Numbered from the stretch's first letter, positions 44,017-52,379 are shown. The stretch: 56,673 nt of DNA from an uncultured Eubacterium sp. (GCA_934561395.1 CAKTGF010000008.1:1-56673), one strand, 5' to 3'. Made by a program: numbers and translations. The notes: generated from the sequence alone by a model not told the origin.

Positions 44017-44171
44017 TAAGCCTCACTCCTTATTTAAGTTATTATATATGTTAACCCATACAAAGTGTTAATTCAAGTAAAATATATAGTACATTTTATT
44101 AATTTTTAATCAATATATGGTAATGTTTACAATTTGTTCACAATTTTTCTTAAAATACGTTAAATTTGTTG
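44017..44171. other. AT-rich intergenic region between divergent genes
   Basis: About 155 bases separating mscS from the Lys-rich membrane protein; very AT-rich, no gene, no obvious palindrome. Confidence 0.5.
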
Positions 44172-44200
44172 TTGAATTTTGGTTTCAATAATGTTATACT
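44172..44200 (+). promoter_or_regulatory. Promoter of the 44230 gene
   Basis: TTGAAT (44172-44177), 17-base spacer, TATACT (44195-44200). Confidence 0.75.
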
Positions 44201-44229
44201 CTATCTATACTTATAAGGAGGGGACTGCT

Positions 44230-44910
44230 TTGAGTAAAGAGAGCAAACTCGCAAAGAAAGAAGCTAAGATAGCTAAAAAGCAAGCTAAAGAAGCAAAACA
44301 GCAGGCTAAAAGCTATGACAAGCTCGTTAAGAAAATTAATAAAGATAACCTGAAGGCTGAGAAAAAGGCCAACAAAAAGAATAAGCCGTTTGTACCCGTA
44401 GCTATTCCTACTATGGAGGAAGCATTTGCAACTACATATACCGGTAAAAAATGGGCTAAAATCGTTAGATTGATTATTCTTTTGGCTCTTATTGCTTATG
44501 TTATCTTCTTCCTGTATATGTGGTTTCAATATACAGCACCGGCATTTGTATCTGAAGAAACAACAACACAGGCTGGTGAGCCCGCTGTTTATGACAGATA
44601 TGATAACCAACACGAAATTACAACAACACCTGATTATGATGTTTCCTATGCGCAGGCATTGCTTAAGCAGGTATTACATGACCAATACAGGGATTTAGGC
44701 TTTAGCTCTGACCCTTCAAACGGTACTATTTCTTACAGCGGTGCTGTTGAAAATATTAATAACGCTGATTGCTACATTTTATCTGCAGGCGGCAAGACCT
44801 TTGCTGTTTCTGTTAAGCTTCAATCAGTATATGTATTGGAAAACGGCGAGTACGTTCCTCTCACATTTGATAATACAGATGTTTTACCATTTGCAAAATC
44901 TGAAAACTAA
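44230..44910 (+). CDS. Lys/Ala-rich single-pass membrane protein, unknown function
   Basis: 226 residues from TTG 44230, directly behind AAGGAGGGG. Residues 1-50 are a charged helix of KEAKIAKKQAKEAKQQAK type, likely a cytoplasmic coiled coil or nucleic-acid/membrane-contacting helix. One membrane helix lies at about 78-99 (VRLIILLALIAYVIFFLYMW), then a Thr-rich linker and an extracytoplasmic domain of about 100 residues without a recognised fold. No family assigned. It has its own promoter and terminator. Confidence 0.75.
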   Translation: MSKESKLAKKEAKIAKKQAKEAKQQAKSYDKLVKKINKDNLKAEKKANKKNKPFVPVAIPTMEEAFATTYTGKKWAKIVRLIILLALIAYVIFFLYMWFQYTAPAFVSEETTTQAGEPAVYDRYDNQHEITTTPDYDVSYAQALLKQVLHDQYRDLGFSSDPSNGTISYSGAVENINNADCYILSAGGKTFAVSVKLQSVYVLENGEYVPLTFDNTDVLPFAKSEN

Positions 44911-44922
44911 CAGCAATAATTT

Positions 44923-44950
44923 AAAGGCTCGGTTTATCCGAGCCTTTTGT
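44923..44950 (+). terminator. Terminator of the 44230 gene
   Basis: Stem AAAGGCTCGG/CCGAGCCTTT (44923-44932, 44938-44947) then TTGTTTTG. Confidence 0.88.
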
Positions 44951-44972
44951 TTTGCCTAAATGAGCATAAAAT

Positions 44973-45004
44973 AAGCCTGTCGATAAAATATCGTCAGGCT
45001 TTTT
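44973..45004. terminator. Hairpin at the end of the PFL operon
   Basis: AAGCCTG and CGATA (44973-44985) pair with TATCG and CAGGCTT (44989-45001), one T-T mismatch between. Lies just past the stop of the minus-strand PFL gene. Confidence 0.75.
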
Positions 45005-45015
45005 GCATATTGTAT

Positions 45016-46371
45016 TTAGTTTTTAAGTGAGTGCAACGGCGCAGGAATTTTGCCGCCCCTGTTAATGAACTGTGCAGGGGATTTGGTGTTAACTCTCATT
45101 ACAGGTCCGTTGCCGAGCAGACCGCCGAATTCAAGCTCGTCTCCAACATCCTTGCCGATTGCAGGGATAACACGAACTGCCGTGGTTTTTCCGTTAACCA
45201 TACCGATTGCAGCCTCATCGGCAATAATGCCGCTGATAACCTCAGGTGTGGTGTCTCCGGGGATAACTATCATATCCAAACCAACTGAGCAAACTGCTGT
45301 CATAGCCTCCAACTTTTCAATTGAAAGTGCGCCGCTCTTTGCTGCATCAATCATGCCTGCATCCTCGGAAACGGGGATAAATGCGCCTGAAAGGCCGCCG
45401 ACGCTTGATGACGCCATTACGCCACCTTTTTTAACTGCGTCATTAAGCATTGCAAGGCAAGCGGTTGTGCCTGCGGCACCGCACTGCTCCAAGCCGATTT
45501 CTTCAAGAATATGTGCAACGGAGTCGCCGATTGCAGGGGTTGGTGCAAGCGATAAATCCACAATACCAAAAGGAACGCCCAGCCTTTCGCTGGCAAGGGA
45601 GCCCACAAGCTGACCCATACGGGTAACCTTAAATGCGGTTTTCTTAATAAGTTCGGCAATTTCGTTAATTGAATAATCAGGGTATTTTGATACGGCCGCT
45701 CTTACAACGCCCGGGCCTGAAACACCCACATTGATAACACAGTCAGGCTCGCTGACGCCGTGAAAGGCGCCTGCCATAAACGGGTTATCCTCAGGTGCGT
45801 TGCAAAATACAACCAGCTTTCCTGCGGCAATGCAATCATTATCCTTTGTAAGTTCTGCCGCCTCTTTAACCTTTTGACCCATAATTTTAACGGCGTCAAG
45901 GTTAATGCCTGCCTTTGTTGAGCCGATGTTAACAGATGAGCAAATATGCTCTGTTCTTGCAAGTGCCTCAGGGATTGAATTGATTAATTCCAAATCGCCT
46001 GCGGCAAAGCCTTTTTGAACCAAGGCGGAATAGCCACCGATAAAGTTAACGCCGATTGTTTGGGCAGCCTTTTCAAGGGTTAAAGCATACTTAACCGGGT
46101 CGCCGCCGCTGATGCCTGCCAAAATTGCAATGGGGGTAACGCTTACACGCTTGTTGATAATCGGGATACCGTATTCCTTTTCAATATCTTCGCCGGTTTT
46201 AACAAGATTTTCTGCCTTGCGGCATATTTTGTCATAAACCTTTTGGCAGGATTTATCAATGTTACTGTCGCCGCAGTCTAAAAGAGAAATGCCCATTGTA
46301 GTTGTTCTTATATCAAGGCATTCATCCTGAATCATTCTTATTGTTTCTAAAATGTCATAGGTGTTTATCAT
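45016..46371 (-). CDS. PFL family protein (UPF0210/DUF711)
   Basis: 451 residues, conserved protein related by sequence to pyruvate formate-lyase folds but without a demonstrated activity. Typical stretches: MINTYDILETIRMIQDECLDIRTTT-type N-terminus (first part MINTYDILETIRMI), NVGVSGPGVVRAA and VRVIPAIGKDVGDELEFGG-type end. In many Firmicutes and Archaea it lies directly downstream of a small ACT-domain protein, as here (15 bases apart), implying that they work as a pair. A GTG/ATG choice is not an issue: AGGAGG precedes the start. Confidence 0.93.
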   Translation of the reverse strand: MINTYDILETIRMIQDECLDIRTTTMGISLLDCGDSNIDKSCQKVYDKICRKAENLVKTGEDIEKEYGIPIINKRVSVTPIAILAGISGGDPVKYALTLEKAAQTIGVNFIGGYSALVQKGFAAGDLELINSIPEALARTEHICSSVNIGSTKAGINLDAVKIMGQKVKEAAELTKDNDCIAAGKLVVFCNAPEDNPFMAGAFHGVSEPDCVINVGVSGPGVVRAAVSKYPDYSINEIAELIKKTAFKVTRMGQLVGSLASERLGVPFGIVDLSLAPTPAIGDSVAHILEEIGLEQCGAAGTTACLAMLNDAVKKGGVMASSSVGGLSGAFIPVSEDAGMIDAAKSGALSIEKLEAMTAVCSVGLDMIVIPGDTTPEVISGIIADEAAIGMVNGKTTAVRVIPAIGKDVGDELEFGGLLGNGPVMRVNTKSPAQFINRGGKIPAPLHSLKN

Positions 46372-46386
46372 TACTGTTAAGCCTCC

Positions 46387-46656
46387 TTATATTCTGTGCA
46401 TAGAATTAAAGAGGTCTTCGTGCATTGCGTGAATAACAAGATTGTTATCTTTGCCGCATTCGCTGAGTTTGTCGGAAAATACCGAAAATTCAACATTGCA
46501 CTTGGTTGTGTCTGCCATCATAATCATACAAAAGGTATCCTGCAAAACAGACTGTGTAACATCAACAATGTTAACATTATAATCTGCACAAATGTTAGAA
46601 ACCTTTGCAAGAATGCCGACAGTATCCTTACCGATAACCGTTATAACCGCTCTCAT
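46387..46656 (-). CDS. ACT domain-containing protein (UPF0237)
   Basis: 89 residues forming one ACT domain: MRAVITVIGKDTVGILAKVS is the first strand and ligand loop, followed by NVNIVDVTQSVLQDTFCMIMMAD. Related to the C-terminal regulatory domains of amino-acid enzymes and GcvR; presumably a small-molecule sensor. Leads the ACT-PFL operon with its own minus-strand promoter, behind CGGAGG. Confidence 0.93.
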   Translation of the reverse strand: MRAVITVIGKDTVGILAKVSNICADYNVNIVDVTQSVLQDTFCMIMMADTTKCNVEFSVFSDKLSECGKDNNLVIHAMHEDLFNSMHRI

Positions 46657-46706
46657 AATATAATCCTCCGTGCTTTGTTGTAAAAATCTTTTATATGTTG
46701 CATAAT

Positions 46707-46735
46707 ATTATAGCAAAACAACCATTGCATTTCAA
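46707..46735 (-). promoter_or_regulatory. Promoter of the ACT-PFL operon
   Basis: On the minus strand TTGAAA, 17-base spacer, TATAAT; 51 bases before the ACT start. Confidence 0.8.
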
Positions 46736-46822
46736 CAATTGCGCAAAAATATTGCAAAATATATTTAAAAATACTAAAAACTGTGTTATTATATTACAAA
46801 TCCAATAATAATGGTGTTTTTT

Positions 46823-47629
46823 ATGTTTAAAAATATTTTTGATACCCATACACATTCGGAGTTTTCCTTTGATGGTAACCACAGCTGTGAAAGCCTTTGC
46901 GAAAGCGCAATAGCAAAGGGCGCTGTGGGCATTGCAATAACCGACCACTGCGATATTGACGGCAAGGATTTTGATTATTATGATTTTGCCCTTAAGCAAT
47001 ATGCTGCAGTTGAAAAGGTAAAGGCCGAATTTTCAGGCAGGATTGATGTTTTGGCAGGCATTGAGCTGGGTCAGGGAATTTATGAAAGGGAAAAATCAGA
47101 TTCAATTCTTCAAAAAAACAATTACGATATTGTTATCGGCTCAATTCATAATTTGAAGAATATGGAGGATTTCTACTTTTTAGATTACAGGAAATACGAC
47201 ATTAAAAGTCTTTTGACAGACTATTTTAATGCAGAATATGAGCTTGTAAAATGGGGCAGATTTGACACCCTGGCACATTTAACATATCCTTTAAGATATA
47301 TTGTTGCAAGAGAAAAAATCAGCGTTGACATCAGCGAGTATTATGATATTATTGATATGATATTCAAAGAGCTTATAAAAACAGATAAAGCACTTGAACT
47401 TAATGTTTCCGGCCTTTTTATGGATATGAAGGACACCTTGCCCCCTAAATCGCTGATAAAGCGCTATCACGATATGGGCGGCAAATATGTAACCGTGGGC
47501 AGTGATTCCCACTTTGCGGAAAAAGTCTGCAACGGAATTGACACGGGATATAAAATATTAGCTGAATGCGGCTACGATAAATTCACAATATTTAAAAATC
47601 GTCAGCCGGTACTTATGAATATAGAATAG
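46823..47629 (+). CDS. PHP-domain histidinol-phosphatase family protein
   Basis: 268 residues from ATG 46823 (ATG 46811 in frame is also possible; neither has a strong ribosome site). The PHP metal motifs are DTHTHSEFSFDG (HxH), IAITDHCDID, ELGQG, IGSIHN and a final GSDSHFAEKVC. Similar to HisJ/HisK, which dephosphorylates histidinol phosphate, but no other his genes are present, so another phosphoester may be the substrate. Confidence 0.85.
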   Translation: MFKNIFDTHTHSEFSFDGNHSCESLCESAIAKGAVGIAITDHCDIDGKDFDYYDFALKQYAAVEKVKAEFSGRIDVLAGIELGQGIYEREKSDSILQKNNYDIVIGSIHNLKNMEDFYFLDYRKYDIKSLLTDYFNAEYELVKWGRFDTLAHLTYPLRYIVAREKISVDISEYYDIIDMIFKELIKTDKALELNVSGLFMDMKDTLPPKSLIKRYHDMGGKYVTVGSDSHFAEKVCNGIDTGYKILAECGYDKFTIFKNRQPVLMNIE

Positions 47630-47638
47630 GAGAATTTT

Positions 47639-48118
47639 ATGGACAGACTTTTGTATTTAATCGAACAAAATCCAAGGCTTACAAATGCCGAATTGGCGGT
47701 TATGCTTGGCTTAACCGAGGAGGAGGTAGCCGAAAAGATCAGATTATATGAGGAATCAGGCGTTATTAAGGGTTACAGAGCTCTTATCGATAAGGAAAAG
47801 GCACATGCTCAAACAGTAACCGCATTGATTGAAATTAAGGTTCAGCCTAAATTCGGCCACGGCTTTGATAAGGTTGCCGAGAGGATTGCCAAGCTTGACG
47901 AGGTAGAAAGCGTTTACCTTATCAGCGGCGGCTATGACCTTTGCTGTATTGTTGAGGACCGCTCATTTGAAGAAGTGGCAATGTTTGTTGTTAAAAGGCT
48001 TTCTCCCTTGGAGGATGTTGTGTCAACCGCTACAAACTTTATCCTTAAAAAATATAAGGAGCAGGGCGTGCTGTTTGTAAAGGACCAAAAGGATGACAGG
48101 GGGACTATCTCGCTGTGA
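47639..48118 (+). CDS. Lrp/AsnC family transcriptional regulator
   Basis: 159 residues. Winged helix-turn-helix at about 8-55 (NPRLTNAELAVMLGLTEEEVAEKI) and RAM ligand domain at about 70-145 (VSGG-type core seen as YLISGGYDLCCIVEDRS). Amino-acid-responsive regulator. Overlaps the aminotransferase by four bases (GTGA), the same pairing as yugG-yugH/patA in Bacillus, suggesting it controls that gene. Confidence 0.93.
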   Translation: MDRLLYLIEQNPRLTNAELAVMLGLTEEEVAEKIRLYEESGVIKGYRALIDKEKAHAQTVTALIEIKVQPKFGHGFDKVAERIAKLDEVESVYLISGGYDLCCIVEDRSFEEVAMFVVKRLSPLEDVVSTATNFILKKYKEQGVLFVKDQKDDRGTISL

Positions 48119-49296
48119 TTAATTACGATAAATTCTTAAACAAAAACCTTGTTAATGTTAAGCCCTCGGGTATAAGAAGGTTTTTTGCCATTGCTGAGGA
48201 GATGGACAATGTTATTTCCCTTGGTGTGGGCGAGCCTGACTTTTTAACCCCGTGGCACATTAGGCAGCAGGGTATTGATTACTTAGAGCAGGGTGTTACA
48301 AGATACACCGCAAACGCCGGTCTTATGTCTTTAAGAGAAGAAATTTCAAATTTCTATGCAAGAAAATATCTTGTTAAATACGACCCCAAGAGCGAGGTCT
48401 TGGTAACAGTAGGCGGTTCAGAGGGTATTGATATGGCTATCAGGGCGATTATCAGCCCCGGGGACGAGGTGCTTGTTGTTGAACCATCATTTGTGTGCTA
48501 CAAGCCAATTGTTGATGTTTGCGGCGGCGTTTCGGTGCCGCTTGTTACAAAAAACGAGGATGAGTTTAAGCTAACACCTCAGGCGCTGAAAAATGCAATT
48601 ACAGATAAAACCAAGCTCCTTGTTTTACCGTTCCCCAACAATCCGACCGGCGCTATTATGAACGAGGACGAGCTTAAGGCAATTGCAAAGGTTATTATTG
48701 AAAAGGATATTTTTGTTATTTCAGACGAAATATACAGCGAATTAACCTATACTCCTGAGGGTCACACCTCAATTGCTTCAATTGAAGGTATGCAGGAAAG
48801 AACAATTGTTATTAACGGCTTTTCAAAAACATATTCAATGACCGGCTGGCGCTTGGGCTATGCGCTGGGACCGGCACAGGTTATTAAACAAATGACAAAA
48901 TTGCACCAATTTGCAATTATGTCTGCCCCCACAAATTCACAATATGCCGCAATTGACGCTTTAAAAAACGGCGACAAGGATATTATGAAAATGCGTGAGG
49001 ATTATGATATGCGCAGAAGATTTACTGTTGACGGTTTTAGAAAAATCGGTCTTGATTGCTTTGAGCCCCAGGGTGCCTTTTATGTGTTCCCGTGCATTAA
49101 ATCAACAGGGCTTACCAGCGAGGACTTTGCCGAAAGACTTATTAAATCAAAGCGTGTTGCAGTTGTTCCCGGTGACGCTTTCGGCGATTGCGGCGAGGGA
49201 TATATCAGGGTTTCGTACTGCTATTCCATTGATAATATTAAGGAAGCTATCAGAAGAATAGGCGAATTTGTTAAGGAATTAAAAGATGAAGGTTAA
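48115..49296 (+). CDS. Class I/II aminotransferase (PatA/AspC-like)
   Basis: 393 residues, fold-type I PLP enzyme. PLP lysine in NGFSKTYSMTGWRLGYA, with GVGEPDFLTPWHI near the start, LPFPNNPTGAIM and SDEIYSELTY. The subgroup includes aspartate and N-acetyl-diaminopimelate aminotransferases (patA); the exact acceptor is not predictable. GTG 48115 overlaps the Lrp stop. The 3' end overlaps ispE by 11 bases. Confidence 0.93.
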   Translation: MINYDKFLNKNLVNVKPSGIRRFFAIAEEMDNVISLGVGEPDFLTPWHIRQQGIDYLEQGVTRYTANAGLMSLREEISNFYARKYLVKYDPKSEVLVTVGGSEGIDMAIRAIISPGDEVLVVEPSFVCYKPIVDVCGGVSVPLVTKNEDEFKLTPQALKNAITDKTKLLVLPFPNNPTGAIMNEDELKAIAKVIIEKDIFVISDEIYSELTYTPEGHTSIASIEGMQERTIVINGFSKTYSMTGWRLGYALGPAQVIKQMTKLHQFAIMSAPTNSQYAAIDALKNGDKDIMKMREDYDMRRRFTVDGFRKIGLDCFEPQGAFYVFPCIKSTGLTSEDFAERLIKSKRVAVVPGDAFGDCGEGYIRVSYCYSIDNIKEAIRRIGEFVKELKDEG

Positions 49297-50167
49297 AGTA
49301 AAGGCGTATGCAAAAATTAATTTGTTGCTTGATATAGTTGCCAAAAGAACCGACGGTTACCACGATTTATTTATGATAATGCAAAGCATAGGTGTTTATG
49401 ACACCGTTACCGTTAAAAAAATTAAGGGCAACAAAATTGTTATTGAATGTAATATTGATTCAATCCCACTTGACGAAAGCAACATTGCCCACAAGGCGGC
49501 TATGGCATTTTTTAAAGCCACAAAGATTCGCAGCAGGGGAATTAAAATTAATATTGAAAAGGCTATTCCTCATGCCGCAGGGCTTGCAGGCGGCAGTGCC
49601 GACGGAGCGGCTGTTATCGTTGCACTTAATCAGATATACAAAACCAATCTTACCGATGACGAAATGTGCAAAATAGGTGTTACAGTGGGAGCAGATTTGC
49701 CGTTTTGTATTAAAGGCGGAACACTGCTTTCACAAGGTATCGGCGATGTTTTAAGCAAGGTTAAGCCCCTTAGAAAATGCTATATTCTTGTTGCAAAGCC
49801 CGATTACAGTGTTAACACTGCTTATGCTTACAAGCAATTTGATGTTAACGGCAAGGTACATACCCCTGACAAATTCGGTATGCTCTGCGCTGTTCAAAGC
49901 AGAGATTTAAGCCAAATCTGCTCTAAAATGGAAAATGTGTTTGAGCAGTTTATAGAGGTGCCCAATCGCATTGATATGAAAGAGATAATGCGAAAACACA
50001 ATGCTCTCGGCACCTGCATGAGCGGCTCAGGCCCCACAGTGTTTGCTATCTATAACTCAAAAGAAGATGCAAACGCCGCCGCTGAGGAGCTTAAAGAGTA
50101 TGCAAAGGATATTTTTGTTTGCACCCCAGTAAACAAGGGATGCAAAATTGTTGAAATAACTGAATAA
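49286..50167 (+). CDS. ispE: 4-diphosphocytidyl-2-C-methyl-D-erythritol kinase
   Basis: 293 residues, GHMP kinase of the MEP isoprenoid pathway. The N-terminus KVKAYAKINLLLDIVAKRTDGYHDLFMIM (quoted in part: AYAKINLLLDIVAKRTDGYH) and the glycine-rich ATP loop PHAAGLAGGSADGAAV are diagnostic; the C-terminal GTCMSGSGPTVFAIY is the third GHMP motif. ATG 49286 overlaps the aminotransferase. A hairpin follows that also carries the spoIIR ribosome site. Confidence 0.96.
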   Translation: MKVKVKAYAKINLLLDIVAKRTDGYHDLFMIMQSIGVYDTVTVKKIKGNKIVIECNIDSIPLDESNIAHKAAMAFFKATKIRSRGIKINIEKAIPHAAGLAGGSADGAAVIVALNQIYKTNLTDDEMCKIGVTVGADLPFCIKGGTLLSQGIGDVLSKVKPLRKCYILVAKPDYSVNTAYAYKQFDVNGKVHTPDKFGMLCAVQSRDLSQICSKMENVFEQFIEVPNRIDMKEIMRKHNALGTCMSGSGPTVFAIYNSKEDANAAAEELKEYAKDIFVCTPVNKGCKIVEITE

Positions 50168-50173
50168 CTATGG

Positions 50174-50213
50174 AAAAACCTGCCAATACTTTCGTTTGTA
50201 AGGCAGGTTTTTA
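50174..50213 (+). terminator. Hairpin between ispE and spoIIR, overlapping the spoIIR ribosome site
   Basis: AAAAACCTGCC (50174-50184) pairs with GGCAGGTTTTT (50202-50212). The 3' arm supplies the only Shine-Dalgarno-like bases (AAGGCAGG) before the spoIIR ATG at 50216, so pairing would both terminate ispE read-through and hide the ribosome site. Confidence 0.75.
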
Positions 50214-50215
50214 TT

Positions 50216-50809
50216 ATGAAAAAGAAATTGTTAGTTTTTGTACCCATCTTTCTGTGCGCTTTGCTTGTGGTGGTTTCAATTACACCAACCATAACTATGA
50301 GCGAAAGCATAAGCCAAAAGGTTTTCAGGCTCCATATTCTTGCAAACAGCGATTCTGATGAGGACCAGCAGCTGAAACTTAGGGTCAGGGATAAAATATT
50401 GCAGGAATCCGAGAAAATGTTCAGCAGCTGTAACAGTGTTGACGAGGCAGTTAATATAAGCAGAGAAAGTATTGATAAGCTTAAGAATATTTCACGGCAG
50501 GTTATAGCATATTACAACTACGATTACGATGTAAGAGCCTATGTTACCAAGGAATATTTTGAAACCAGAGAGTATGACAATTTTACCCTGCCGGCAGGGA
50601 TTTATGATTGCCTGAAAATAGAAATAGGGCAGGGAAAGGGGCATAATTGGTGGTGCGTTATGTATCCTTCAGTTTGTATAAGCGGCTGTACGGATGATTT
50701 TGATTCAACATTAACTGAGGATGAAAAGCGGCTTATTGAATCAGATAACTATGTTATCAAATTCAAGGTTGTGGAAATTTATGAAAAAATTAAAAGTAAA
50801 TTTGCGTAA
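50216..50809 (+). CDS. spoIIR: Stage II sporulation protein R
   Basis: 197 residues, secreted forespore signal that triggers SpoIIGA to process pro-sigma-E in the mother cell. N-terminal hydrophobic signal (about 5-25), then the family core KVFRLHILANSDSDEDQQLKL, VRDKILQE, TLPAGIYDCLKIEIGQGKGHNWWCVMYP and an acidic C-terminus. Length is normal. In Bacillus it is transcribed by sigma-F from its own promoter; here no clear sigma-F motif was recognised in the short gap, which is taken up by a terminator-like hairpin. Confidence 0.94.
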   Translation: MKKKLLVFVPIFLCALLVVVSITPTITMSESISQKVFRLHILANSDSDEDQQLKLRVRDKILQESEKMFSSCNSVDEAVNISRESIDKLKNISRQVIAYYNYDYDVRAYVTKEYFETREYDNFTLPAGIYDCLKIEIGQGKGHNWWCVMYPSVCISGCTDDFDSTLTEDEKRLIESDNYVIKFKVVEIYEKIKSKFA

Positions 50810-50817
50810 AAAAATAG

Positions 50818-50845
50818 CCTTAACCGATTGGGCTAAGGTTGTTTT
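50818..50845 (+). terminator. Weak terminator after spoIIR
   Basis: CCTTAACC/GGCTAAGG (50818-50825, 50831-50838) with one mismatch, followed by TTGTTTTG. Confidence 0.55.
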
Positions 50846-50876
50846 GCTGTGTGATGCTTTTCACCGCTGAATACAG

Positions 50877-50944
50877 AAAATAAAAAATGGAGCAAGCAAT
50901 TTAAGATTGCCTACTCTATTTTTTGGTGCCGGCGGCGGGGGTCG
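50877..50944 (-). repeat. Duplicate of the tRNA-Leu 3' end plus its terminator (copy 1)
   Basis: 68 bases nearly identical (one substitution and one T fewer) to 51058-51126. Read on the minus strand it holds the last 21 bases of tRNA-Leu(CAA), from the T-loop to CCA, followed by the tRNA terminator. This is the usual footprint of integration into a tRNA 3' end. Confidence 0.9.
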
Positions 50945-51057
50945 CCACGCTGACTGTCGTCAGCTACACGCCCACGTCAGCGAAAACAGCCCACCGGGCT
51001 GTTTTCTTCCGAATTGCTAACGCAATTCTCCTTCCTTTTTGACCCCCGAAAAACTGT
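50945..51057. other. 113-bp insert between the repeat copies
   Basis: No gene. It is rich in hairpins: CTGAC/GTCAG (50950-50963 area), AAAACAGCCC/GGGCTGTTTT (50984-51005) and GAATTGC/GCAATTC (51011-51027). CGGGGGTC at 50936-50943 also pairs with GACCCCCG at 51041-51048, so the whole insert can fold as one large stem. Confidence 0.6.
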
Positions 51058-51126
51058 AAAATAAAAAATAGAGCAAGCAATTTAAGATTGCCTACTCTAT
51101 TTTTTTGGTGCCGGCGGCGGGGGTCG
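51058..51126 (-). repeat. Copy 2 of the direct repeat, native tRNA-Leu end and terminator
   Basis: 69 bases containing the true terminator of tRNA-Leu(CAA) (AATAGAG/CTCTATT and GCAAT/ATTGC helices, minus strand) and the last bases of the tRNA. Confidence 0.9.
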
Positions 51127-51192
51127 AACCCGCACCCTGTTGCCAGGACTGGATTTTGAGTCCAGCACGTCTGCCAATTCCATCACGCCGGC
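51106..51192 (-). tRNA. tRNA-Leu (CAA)
   Basis: 87-base class II tRNA with long variable arm; acceptor GCCGGCG with CGCCGGC, anticodon loop CTCAAAA, CCA encoded. Its 3' end is duplicated upstream on the plus map. Confidence 0.96.
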
Positions 51193-51201
51193 AAATAAAA
51201 G

Positions 51202-51226
51202 AGCCAAACAGTTTTACTATTTGGCT
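51202..51226 (-). terminator. Hairpin between the two tRNA-Leu genes
   Basis: Minus strand AGCCAAA/TTTGGCT stem followed by CTTTTATTT; would end the upstream tRNA-Leu(TAA) transcript. Confidence 0.8.
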
Positions 51227-51313
51227 TGGTGCTGGTGACCGGACTTGAACCGGTACGGTATTGCTACCGAGGGATTTTAAGTCCCTTGCGTCTGCCGATT
51301 TCGCCACACCAGC
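51227..51313 (-). tRNA. tRNA-Leu (TAA)
   Basis: 87-base class II tRNA; acceptor GCTGGTG/CACCAGC, anticodon loop CTTAAAA, CCA encoded. Confidence 0.96.
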
Positions 51314-51357
51314 ACATCTTTAAGTATTTTAATGGATTTTGCCTCTGTTGTCAAGAG

Positions 51358-52311
51358 CTAATTTACAACATTTTGAGGTTTTCCGTTAATAAACGCCCTT
51401 AAGTTCTCCTCCAATATACCAAGCAGCCTTTTACGGGTTTCATAAGCAGCCCAGGCAATGTGTGGGGTTATATAGCAGTTTTTAGCTTTAAGCAGGGGAT
51501 TATCCTTCTTTGGCGGCTCAACCGTTAATACATCAAGGCCTGCGGCTTGTATTTTGCCGTTGTTAAGCGCATCTGCCAAATCGCTGTCGTTTATTACAGG
51601 ACCCCTTGATGTGTTAATGAATATTGCAGAGCTTTTCATTTTAGCAATAGCGTTTTTATTAATCAAATTTTCCGTTGCAGGGGTTAATGGGCAGTGGCAG
51701 GTTATAATATCGCTGTTTGCCAAAAGCTCGTCAAGTTCAACAAATTTAACATTTGTGAATTTATCCGGCTTTGGGTGCGGGGTGTGCACCAAAACGCTCA
51801 TACCAAAGGCGTTTGCAATTGCCGCAACCCTTTGACCGATTGAGCCGAATCCGATTATTCCCATAATTTTACCGTCAAGCTCCGTTAACGGCGCTTTCCA
51901 AAAGCAAAAGTCGGGGCAGCTGCACCATTCGCCGTTAAATACAGAGTCGGAATGTAACGAAACCTTGTTGGTAATTTGCAAAATAAAGGCAAAGACCAAC
52001 TGTGCAACCGCATTTGTGGAGTATGCAGGAATATTTGAAACAACAATGCCTCTTTCCTTTGCCGCCTTGCAGTCAACTACATTATAGCCTGTTGATTGCA
52101 GGCCTATATATTTTAAATTAGGCAATTTATTAAGCATATCCGCAGTTATAATTGTTTTGTTAATTATAAGTGCGTTTGCCTCATTGCTCCTTTCAATAAC
52201 CTCGTCTGGGCTCGTTCTGTCATAAACGGTGTAGTCCCCGTATTTTCCAAGCCAATCCCAGCTTAAATCACCGGGGTTTGTGGTGTAACCGTCAAGATTA
52301 ACTATTTTCAT
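51358..52311 (-). CDS. D-2-hydroxyacid dehydrogenase (NAD)
   Basis: 317 residues. NAD-binding GIIGFGSIGQRVA (about 145-157) and the catalytic residues Arg in NTSRGPVIND, Glu in LTVEPP and His in TPHIAWAAYE. The family covers glycerate, hydroxypyruvate, lactate and related dehydrogenases; this sequence resembles the glycerate dehydrogenase/hydroxypyruvate reductase branch, but substrate is inferred. Single gene; no terminator clearly seen. Confidence 0.92.
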   Translation of the reverse strand: MKIVNLDGYTTNPGDLSWDWLGKYGDYTVYDRTSPDEVIERSNEANALIINKTIITADMLNKLPNLKYIGLQSTGYNVVDCKAAKERGIVVSNIPAYSTNAVAQLVFAFILQITNKVSLHSDSVFNGEWCSCPDFCFWKAPLTELDGKIMGIIGFGSIGQRVAAIANAFGMSVLVHTPHPKPDKFTNVKFVELDELLANSDIITCHCPLTPATENLINKNAIAKMKSSAIFINTSRGPVINDSDLADALNNGKIQAAGLDVLTVEPPKKDNPLLKAKNCYITPHIAWAAYETRKRLLGILEENLRAFINGKPQNVVN

Positions 52312-52379
52312 AAAATTATACCTCGTATCTTTTAGTGTCTAAATTATATCCCTTTATTAAAAATAAATCAACTTGTTTG

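Noticed and set aside
51092..51307. 71-codon minus-strand frame over the tRNA-Leu pair
   Set aside because: It reads through both tRNA-Leu genes and their spacer; the protein is an artefact of tRNA sequence.
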